From Metellina segmentata (taxonomy: Eukaryota; Arthropoda; Arachnida; Araneae; Tetragnathidae), in the NCBI GenBank assembly GCA_947359465.1, contig OX375876.1:122817444-122881443 (forward strand): 64,000 bases of DNA, given 5' to 3'. The notes under the pieces were generated by a model. The model had not been told where the DNA came from, did no database searches, and worked only from the letters and a program-made list of their open reading frames with translations. The position numbers and the translations under genes were made by a program. Numbering within the stretch: the first letter of the stretch is position 1; the number at the start of each line of letters is the position of its first letter. Shown in pieces: positions 56,371-64,000 of this stretch.

Positions 56371-56665
56371 GGTATTTTTTTAGTTAACGTCCTACTGGAG
56401 CAACACAACGGGCTATTGATGAAAGTCGATCAACCCCCCGAAGGGAAAGATCCGAGGACAACACCACTTAATTTAGAACAACCACGGTCATATGACGAGT
56501 CAACACCTGAGCTGGCAGCCCACTCTCCAAACTCCCACGCCAACGTGAGGACTTATGAGGCCACGACAGATTTAACGTCCCCCTTTGTACATGACTGCGT
56601 TTGTTGGATTCGAACTCGCAACCCTCCGGTTGCTAATCCGTTACTCTTCGAACCGGACAGCCGCG
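56371..56665 (-). mobile_element. tRNA-derived SINE, head type B
   Basis: Tail TAGTTAACGTCCTACTGGAG, body ACCACGGTCATATGACGAGT and CAGCCCACTCTCCAAACTCC, then head B (GGATTCGAACTCGCAACCCT, CCGGTTGCTAATCCGTTACT, CTTCGAACCGGACAGC). Best-preserved head B in the window; on the minus strand it contains the B box GAGTTCGAATCC. Confidence 0.9.
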
Positions 56666-57465
56666 GCCGTCTAAACCAAGAAAAGTGGGAAACAATATCT
56701 GTTTTTATTTCAAATGCTGAACAGATAATTCAATACATTTCTTGAAGCAAGAGCTGTGACTGATGATAATAAATTACGTGTTCGCTGTATTTTTAACTCT
56801 AAGATTTATGAATTCTCAACTAAGCTACCTAATTTGTAATTCAACCTTCGCTTTGTTGAAGCCATTACTGAAATTCGCAAGGCAGGATCAAAAGGTCGAG
56901 ATCTCTAACTCTTCCAGAAATGATTTGCAATCATCTTTCTGGGTAACCAGTGGTAGAAATGTCGAGTTTATCAGAACACGGCAAAATGTTTTTACAGCGA
57001 AGTACGCAGGGGGTCTATTTTCTTTCAACAGATGATAAAAGAGACGTCTACTCCAAGGGACAGGCAGGTTAAAGATGACTCTCTCCCGATCCTTTTTCAA
57101 CCCAGTGCCTCACTAGCTTCAAATAAATTCTCTCGGGAATTTGACATTTGCTTCAAAGTCATGTCAGAGTCGCTCTGAAGAGCAGTCTAGACACGAGTTT
57201 GAGACAGATCCTGATTCGAACCCTCAGCCAAAGAGAAATAAACATGCCACGAATGAAATATGAAGGACAAAAAGTAAGGCTCGGCAACATTGAAATTGTT
57301 CCTGAGGTTAATATACGTTGATCTATTCACAAACATTTCAATAGGTCTTTCATCGTTAGTTCGCTTGCTTAATTTAACCTTCCCACTTTCAGATTCTTTG
57401 TGGCATCCTCCTTTCGCTTCATATATTTTATGATTTGTAAGGCTTTAATTTTATTTTGCTTCGGT
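56666..57465. other. No recognisable gene
   Basis: ORF 56763-57035 (plus) has no known motif. Confidence 0.4.
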
Positions 57466-57822
57466 TCGCTTTCACTATCTATCTCTATCGCTCACACTCT
57501 GTTTTTCTCTCCCTCTCGCTCTATCTCTCACTCTCTCTTATCCGTCACTCTCTCTATCTCACTCCCTCTTACACACTCTCCCTCACTCTCTCACACACAC
57601 TCTCTCTCTCTCATTCTCTCTATCTCTATATATCTCTCTATCTCTATCTCTCATTCTCTCTATCTCTATATATCGCTCTCTATCTCTATATATATCTCTC
57701 TATCTCTCTCACTCTCTCTCTATATATATATATCCACTCTCTATATTTATATCTCTCTGACTAACTCTCTCTCTATCTCTCTTACTAACTCTCGCTCTCA
57801 CTATCTCTCTCTCTCTCTCTAA
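57466..57822. repeat. Imperfect (CT)n / (CTAT)n low-complexity tract
   Basis: Pyrimidine-rich run of CTCT, CTAT and ACAC motifs over about 350 bp. The two long plus-strand ORFs here are artefacts of this composition. Confidence 0.95.
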
Positions 57823-57834
57823 CAGAATCATAAA

Positions 57835-58481
57835 TGTGATGCTCATGATTTCTAAATTTAAAGTATACAGTCTTGTACGTCCGTAAAATTCTACCAGATA
57901 TAGGTCCCCATCCCCTTGTTTTGCTTGCTTAATTCAACTCTTTCTAACTTGAATCTTTATTGTGTGTATCGTCCTTCCCCTTCCCAATTTTTATAATTTA
58001 TGAGAGTATTTACATTTTGTTTTGGTTCGATTTTATTTTCGGAATCGCTTAACGAAATATTTAATTTTATATACCTTATTTATTTTAAGAAATGTTATAG
58101 GTATTAGGGTTATCTAGGATTAGCAGGAAGTCAATCTGAATGGCTGGAAGGATAATCTATTTTAGAAGATATATTGTAATTAAACGTAGGTCTAAGATTA
58201 TCATAGAAGTGAGCATCATGATATCTCAATGTAAAATACACTGTTTTTGTACGTCCATAAAATTCTTAAAATTGATACATCTATATGCTTAGGACTAGAA
58301 AGACTATAGTCAGTGTAATCGCGAGATTTTCCAGGACTCATAATTGACGTTGACGAGGTAGGCGGAAGTTCGACGTATCCTAGAATAGACTAATCCAAAC
58401 AAATGCCCGCCCTCGGACTTTCATCTCCGATATACACTTTGCAAGTGTTGCAGTACTTTGACTGTATTAATATCTACTTTA
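57835..58481. other. No recognisable gene
   Basis: AT-rich unassigned sequence. Confidence 0.45.
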
Positions 58482-59297
58482 GGTAGGTATTTAGTATTAT
58501 AAGTAGTAGCTATTATTAGAGGTATTTAGTATTACATATATAGGGGGTAGTAGCTATTAGTAGGGGTATTTAGTATTATATGTTGTAGCTATTAGTAGGC
58601 ATTTAGAGTACATTATCGGTAGTAGCTATTTGAAGGTATTTAGTATAAAATAGGTAGTAGCTATTAGTATAAAATAGCTATTAGTAGGTAGTATAGCTAG
58701 TATCTATTATTAGGTATTTAGTATTATAGGTAGTATAGCTAGTATCTATTATTAGGTATTTAGTATTATAGGTAGTATAGCTAGTATCTATTATTAGGTA
58801 TTTAGTATTATAGGTAGTAGCTATTAGTAGGTATTATAGGTAGTGGCTATTATTAGGTATTTAGTATTTTATTGATAGTAGCTATTAGAAGGTATTTAGT
58901 ATTATAGGTAGTAGTTATTAGAAGGTCTTTAGTATTATAGGTAGTAGCTATTAGTAGGTCTTTAGTATTATAGGTAGAAGCTATTAGAAGGCATTTAGTA
59001 TTATAGGTAGTAGTTATTAGAAGGTCTTTAGTATTATAGGTAGTACCTATTAGTAGGTCTTTAGTATTATAGGTAGTAGCTATTAGTAGGTCTTTAGTAT
59101 TATAGGTAGTAGCTATTAGTAGTTATTAGTAGGTCTTTAGTATTATAGGTAGTAGCTATTAGTAGGTCTTTAGTATTATAGGTAGTAGCTATTAGCATGT
59201 ATTTAGTATTATAGGTAGTAGCTATTAGCATGTATTTAGTATTATAGGTAGTAGCTATTAGTAGGTCTTTAGTATTATAGGTAGTAGCTATTAGTAG
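58482..59297. repeat. Minisatellite of 33-bp and 42-bp units (TAGTATTATAGGTAGTAGCT)
   Basis: Composite array. The first part is irregular, then three units of about 42 bp (with GTATAGCTAGTATCTATTAT), then about ten units of about 33 bp (GGTAGTAGCTATTAGTAGG with TCTTTAGTATTATA). The array runs directly into a SINE body. Confidence 0.93.
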
Positions 59298-59300
59298 TGG

Positions 59301-59450
59301 AACCTGAAGTGGCGCCCCACTCTCCAACCACACTGACTTGAGGATATTTCAGGTCACCATGCACTAGCCCCTCTTTGTACACGACGGTCTTTTGTTAGAT
59401 TAGAACTCGGGACCCTCCGGTTACTCTGCCAACCGGGCTACCGCGAACAT
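59301..59450 (-). mobile_element. SINE fragment, head type B
   Basis: AACCTGAAGTGGCGCCCCAC, TCAGGTCACCATGCACTAGC, TTGTACACGACGGTCTTTTG, AACTCGGGACCCTCCGGTTA and CCAACCGGGCTACCGCG. The tail and half the body are replaced by the minisatellite. Confidence 0.78.
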
Positions 59451-59454
59451 TAAT

Positions 59455-60113
59455 TTTATAAAAAAAATTATCATAATGCAATAAATCGATTAAGAATTGG
59501 TTGGGTATATGGCGAAAAGACCATATTTTTGGCCAAGATGCGCCAAACGCAGGAGTTCCTGTAAGAAATGGACATACGCATAAAAAAGTTTGAACAATTA
59601 ATTCTAAGTTTACAACTAAAGGTTTTTTGACGGAGTATAATAGGAATTTTCAATTTACATTCGATCTTCTCAAATACTGCGAAATGAATGTTGATTTAAG
59701 TATAAGCATTTGGTGTTTTTAGCATGAAACGTACTTAAAAAGATTTGAAAGGGAGATTTAAATAGTGTATTCATTCAGTGTATGTAGTTGAAAAATGTGT
59801 TTTATAAGATAATTAGCATTGTATGAAATTATGTTTAATAAATTTCATGTACTTCATGTGTTTTGTTTATATGCCCAAACACATACAAAAACAATATGAA
59901 ATGGGATGACAGACCGGCACAGTGAAGTTAGTCACAAAATGAATGTGAGTACTTACATTGCGCAAAGTATCCTCCAATAATACCCAGCCGTTTGTACGTA
60001 GTGAGGTCACACATATACAGCGGAAAGTACTGATTTGGCATGTGACCTAAAACGGATTAACTTGAAACGGAGCGAAAGTATTCAATGTACTAATACTCCG
60101 TTTTTATTTATTA
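59455..60113. other. No gene; short match to 32690-33010
   Basis: 60010-60110 shares TATTCAATGTACTAATACTC-type sequence with 32950-33000. Otherwise AT-rich and unassigned. Confidence 0.4.
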
Positions 60114-60551
60114 GGCCCTGTTCGCATGAGGCGTTTCTAACGCGCGTTTGGCAAGGCTTTCGAGGTTCACTTTTTGTAAGCTTTAAATCGTGTTTTTTAT
60201 TCTTCTAATTCAAGTTTCTATCTTTGCGATCGTTGAAGATAGAGTGAAAATTCCAACGGATTTGAAATCTGCGGAAAATTTGACACCAGAACGATACCTT
60301 AAACGTGATTTTCTATAAATAAATAATTAATTATTTAATAAATTATTAAATAATAAATCTCTTTTGGTATCGATCTGGATTAGAATTTTACGCTGATTTG
60401 AAATCCGTTGAAATTTTCACTATTATCTTCAACGATCGCAAAGATAGAAGCTTGAATTAGAGGAATAAAAAAAAACAATTTAATGCTTACGCAAAGCGGA
60501 CCTCGAAAGCCTCGCCAAACGCGCGTATAAACGCCTCATGTGATCATGGCC
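60114..60551. mobile_element. Near-perfect palindromic MITE
   Basis: 438 bp. Left GGCCCTGTTCGCATGAGGCG, ACGCGCGTTTGGCAAGGCTT, TCGAGG. Right CGCGTATAAACGCCTCATGT, GATCATGGCC. The arms pair through almost the whole length (about 190 bp each) around an AT-rich centre (AATAATTAATTATTTAAT). GGCC termini next to TTA on the left suggest a Harbinger-like origin, but the right flank is ATA. Half-copies at 35172-35400 and 63003-63350. Confidence 0.85.
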
Positions 60552-61286
60552 ATATAGATTTGTTTTGGAGGACGGATAAGATTCTCGTGTTACTTCGTGT
60601 ACATACTACACACCTAAATCAATCGTAGCTATAAAAAAATTACATAATTTGTAATACATACACGCAGCTGTGTTTACGAAAACAATGCTAATTAAAATCT
60701 GTTTATAAAAGCTAAACTTATCGGGAACTCGGAAAGTTTCGTTGTCAAAAGTTTATTCATTTTACAAACAACTCATTGAGAGTCATGATATCTCCGAGTG
60801 GAGTAGTATATATTGCTATGACTGTACATAACACTTATTGACTAAATCACCACATCTGCAGATGCTGGTTAAAAAAATTCTACGAAGCATTCTGTTGTCA
60901 GTAAAGTCAAAACTGGGTAGACGTCATATTAGAAAAACAACTCATAGAAGAACTGATATATGCGTACGTACTTTTAGAGAATTGGAAGAAGGGCACGAGC
61001 ATTACAATTCTATGGTGAACTAGAAAGCATCTAAATAAAATATTATATTGAAAAACTTTATAAATCATGTAAACATTTTCATCAAATTTCATCACCAAGA
61101 CATTCTTTCCAATAGGGTATTTGTGTACCAAAGACGGGAAAGTACCAGTGCAATTGCCCCATATGCCCTTCCCTTTCTGCAGGGCAATAAGAGTAAAACT
61201 AAACTTAGAAACAAAAACATTTCTAAAAGAAACCAACTACGAAATACTATTAGCATTTCTGCTTTAAATTCAATTGCTGAAACAAG
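60552..61286. other. No recognisable gene
   Basis: ORFs 60838-61023 and 61048-61293 (plus) and 60907-61236 (minus) overlap; no known motif. Confidence 0.4.
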
Positions 61287-62030
61287 ATGGTAATAACAAT
61301 AATGTGCCGTATTTTCGAGAACACGATATCCGTTTCAGTTAATAAACAATCTCAAGAAATTCACCCGGAAGAAGAATCTCCGCTTTTCGAACGATCTCAG
61401 CCATTCCAGAACGGAACGTCCTGCAATATTCATCAACCCCACGATGCCCACCAGCCACTCCAACAGGTGCCGGAAGGGATGATCTCTCTTCCACCCTCGA
61501 TCCAATTTAAACCCATGTGTTTATGATGTTTCCTCAATTCTACGATCCATACGTTCCATTCCCAGTTCCGTATTCCATGGAACACTAATGTTCCGAACAC
61601 GATTTCTGAATTCTTCCCTTTTCGGGAGTAATCGCACCGCTAAGTACCCGTCTTCAAGCCCAAGAGAAATCTCACGGGGACCTTTCACCCAGGGTGCAGA
61701 GGTCGCAGCTTCGGAGTGACCATCGAGGTCCAACAGGTGTCGACGACCGTCCCAAGCCTTCCTGAATTCGAATGTCATCGGCCCCGAGATCCCCCTTATT
61801 TGTTCGAATGCTTGACCAATAGACCGAATCCGCTCCTTACCCGCGGGCAGAGTGGAGATCGTAAATTGCATTATTTTTTTCCCAAGACCGTTTTTTTTTT
61901 CCACCCTCTCCCCACCAAACAGGTGTTCGGAAATTCGGAAGACACCCCCTTATATGAGAATTTTTTTTTTTTTACCAAAGATTACATATTGTTTCTTTTC
62001 TTCTTTCGTTCGCAGTGATATGATTTGTTG
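61287..62030. other. GC-richer segment with opposed ORFs, possible exon, unassigned
   Basis: Plus ORFs 61287-61526 (ESPLFERSQPFQNGTSC and HQPHDAHQPLQQVPEG) and 61716-62018 oppose a 127-codon minus ORF 61521-61904. A short plus frame FPQFYDPYVPFPVPYSMEH ends in TAA at about 61590. Composition is closer to coding sequence than the neighbours, but no domain is recognised and no single strand is favoured. Confidence 0.3.
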
Positions 62031-62324
62031 AGACATTTTTTGGTGTGAAGCTGTTTTATTATAGCTGCAGGGACCAGTGGAAACTGTCGATGTTCATTAG
62101 TGGGGAATTTGTGTGACGAATTTTCGGTCTTCCCACCATAGCTTTCTTCTCAACCTTCCCCCCCCCCCATCCTCCTCGATAATTGTCTTTATTTTTATAC
62201 AAACTTTCTCGAATTAATGAAGGTTAGTTTGACTTCGTCGGTCTACGATCATTTTTTTCTACACGAGGACTAATGCCGATTGATGAATCGTGTTTGCTTT
62301 ATCCCATCTGGTGGTCGACCTACC

Positions 62325-62475
62325 GACAAGGTATCTGGTCATTATCAAAATTCACCAGATCCTGATGAACGAGATATCTCGTCATCAGCAAAACGAACCC
62401 AATTGATGCACGAGATATGTCGTCATTAGAAGACAGCTGACCAAATCTTGATCGCGTCATCAGCCAAACGGACCA
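62325..62475. repeat. Degenerate GACGAGATATCTCGTC repeat, locus 3
   Basis: Three units of about 40-45 bp: CCAGATCCTGATGAACGAGA, ATGCACGAGATATGTCGTCA, ACCAAATCTTGATCGCGTCA, CCAAATCTTGATTCC. Related to 14880-15075 and 27960-28104. Confidence 0.7.
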
Positions 62476-62530
62476 AATCTTGATTCCTTGTATCGTCCTG
62501 TCGCTTCACATATTTTATAATTTATTATTA

Positions 62531-62969
62531 GGCCCGGTGCAAACATCCGGTTTTTCAACGTGCAGCGCCGCAACGCGAGTGCGGTCTGAGATACATTAGA
62601 TCCAATGGAGTAGTACACACATGCCTCCGGCGACGCACATCCAATTTGCGTGCAATTTGTACCGCAGCTCCCCACGGAGACCGCAGCTCATCGCACACGC
62701 GTCTCCGTTTTGAAGTACCTGGTTTTCATAAATAAATGGAATTTAAATAATAATTAATAATTGGTTGTATCCAGTAACGTCTATTTTGTTTCAAAATATA
62801 CTTTTTTTACACCAAGCAAGCGAAATAAATGCGTTTTCTTAGTTAGAATATTTATCGCAAATGGCGTGAAATGAGTACTTGCGTCATCTTACGGTTATGT
62901 GTGCAGAGTTGGGCCTCGGAGCCGCGCAGCGGCGCCGCACGTTGAATAAACTGATGTGTGCACCGGGCC
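62531..62969 (+). mobile_element. PIF/Harbinger-type MITE, copy D
   Basis: 439 bp, ends GGCCCGGTGCAAACATCCGG and GTGTGCACCGGGCC, with TTA duplicated (62528-62530, 62970-62972). Confidence 0.95.
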
Positions 62970-63002
62970 TTAGTGTAGTGCTTCCCTTCGCTCGAATCGT
63001 TT

Positions 63003-63350
63003 GTGGGCAGGAAATTAATTTGAGATCTCTTTAACGATCGCAAAGGCCAAATTTGTATTGGGAAAAAAATATAAAAGATACAATTAAAAAGTTAATAAAG
63101 AAAATCACATTTTTTGGTATCGATCTGCTGTAAAATTTTCCGCAGATTTCAAGTCTATTGAAATTTTAACTCTATCTTTAATGATCCAGGAGATAGATAG
63201 AAAAAAAGAACGCCATTTAAAACTATTTGTTTGTTTTGTTCGTCCGCTGAAATCGTTGCTCGAAAATGAAAGGGAAAAAATAAATTTAGAATCTATAATC
63301 CCGTTATACTGTTGCCATCCTAAGGCAATCAATAACAATTCAATGCCAAT
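63003..63350 (+). repeat. Half-copy of the palindromic MITE family
   Basis: TTTAACGATCGCAAAG, TTTTTGGTATCGATCTGCTG, TTTTCCGCAGATTTCAAG and AAATAAATTTAGAATCTATA match 35172-35400 and one arm of 60114-60551. Confidence 0.62.
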
Positions 63351-63352
63351 GT

Positions 63353-63649
63353 TGAGTTAAATTTTAAGAAAAATTTGTTTTTACTCTTCGTACTTACGTG
63401 CACGAACAATACGTTATTGTTCCCGTTCTGTTAACAATAAGTTCGTGGTTCTGTTTCGTTAAGAACAGTAATGCGACAATATTTGTACATAGAAGCTTTG
63501 AAAATATTTTAAACTGCAGAGACAACAGTGAATTGTGGGGTTAAAAGATTTTATCTGGAACTGACTGACTGGGGTGGATAAATTTTCTATAATGCGTGGA
63601 TCGAAGATAGATCAGCGTGACCACGGCCCTTGGTTGCCTTAAAAGAAGA
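63353..63649. other. No recognisable gene
   Basis: AT-rich unassigned sequence. Confidence 0.4.
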
Positions 63650-63752
63650 CGATTGAGGACCTCGGATCTTATCTTCAGGGGATTGATCTCGGACCGTCGT
63701 CAATAGCCCGTTGTGTTGCTTTTGTACGATGTTAATTAAAAATTACCATTAC
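63650..63752 (+). mobile_element. SINE 3' tail fragment
   Basis: GGACCTCGGATCTTATCTTC, GGGGATTGATCTCGGACCGT, CGTCAATAGCCCGTTGTGTT, TACGATGTTAATTAAAAATT and ACCATTACC. Confidence 0.85.
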
Positions 63753-64000
63753 CGACACAGCAATCCGATTTTTAAACCTAAACTTATTTACGTATGCTAT
63801 GAATGAACCCAGGGCATGTCAAATAGAATTAGAAATCTGTTTGCTATTTGGTAAGTAATATCTGCAATGATGGATGTTTCAACTCTGGTGCAGGAGTCGG
63901 TGGTTCTGCATAATTCTACCCAATAGGAATTAATTTTATTTAAAAACGTTTTGGTAGATAGGAGGGTCGTTGAATTCATGAGCTATTAGCGAGGGTTCGG

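Noticed and set aside
57400..57822. 140-aa Ser/Leu-rich ORF
   Set aside because: Direct translation of a CT/CTAT low-complexity tract.
61521..61904. 127-aa minus-strand ORF as a gene
   Set aside because: No recognisable domain, and plus-strand ORFs in the same segment are equally plausible; kept only as an unassigned GC-richer segment.

Overview
This window looks like intergenic, repeat-saturated nuclear DNA from an animal, most likely an invertebrate and probably an arthropod. It is AT-rich, with intron-type splice signals and no operons or dense ORFs. It holds microsatellites and minisatellites, tRNA-derived SINEs, and decayed mariner, Tc1, hAT, Helitron and PIF/Harbinger-type DNA transposons. 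It also holds a 5'-truncated non-LTR retrotransposon whose RNase H/C-terminal segment resembles those common in arthropod genomes. The species cannot be fixed from the sequence. Most open reading frames are chance or repeat-derived.

Only two short reading frames look like host genes. Both are on the minus strand (22637-22825 and 35946-36161), about 13 kb apart, and resemble SMKR1 (small lysine-rich protein 1). Each has a consensus-like splice acceptor just upstream of its ATG, so they look like paralogous last exons of two genes. Two weaker candidates (an exon with a strong donor ending at 41437, and a signal-peptide-like ORF at 42406-42645) are listed with low confidence.

Layout. 1-2088 is a 21-bp minisatellite with a 903-bp higher-order repeat. 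2-16 kb has SINEs (two in tandem at 4853-5425), two copies of a hAT-derived non-autonomous element (6034-6896, 10739-11619), a mariner (8537-10317) interrupted by a 724-bp ATCGAT-rich element, and a 30-bp minisatellite (13780-14475). 16.9-19.4 kb is a 2.4-kb hAT element sitting in a SINE tail and itself carrying a younger SINE. 22-23 kb holds the first SMKR1-like exon. 25.0-26.4 kb is a mariner/IS630-like element split by a Helitron. 26.5-27.9 kb has TIR elements in opposite orientations. 29.4-30.1 kb is a LINE fragment with target-site duplications. 30.5-35.4 kb holds Harbinger-type MITEs. 35.9-36.2 kb is the second SMKR1-like exon. 36-40 kb mixes a putative LTR, a Charlie-like hAT MITE, a 186-bp tandem repeat and a SINE. 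43.7-47.2 kb is bounded by ~600-bp inverted arms. 48-56 kb has Tc1 remnants, a third hAT derivative, a MITE and SINEs. 57-64 kb has minisatellites, a nearly perfect palindromic MITE, a fourth Harbinger-type MITE and a SINE tail.

The insertions give a relative chronology: nested insertions and target-site duplications (8-bp for hATs, TTA/TAA for the MITEs, TA for Tc1, A|T for the Helitron, 13-14 bp for SINEs and the LINE) can be read directly. One SINE superfamily recurs about 20 times with exchangeable parts: two different tRNA-like heads and two different 3' tails on one shared body.
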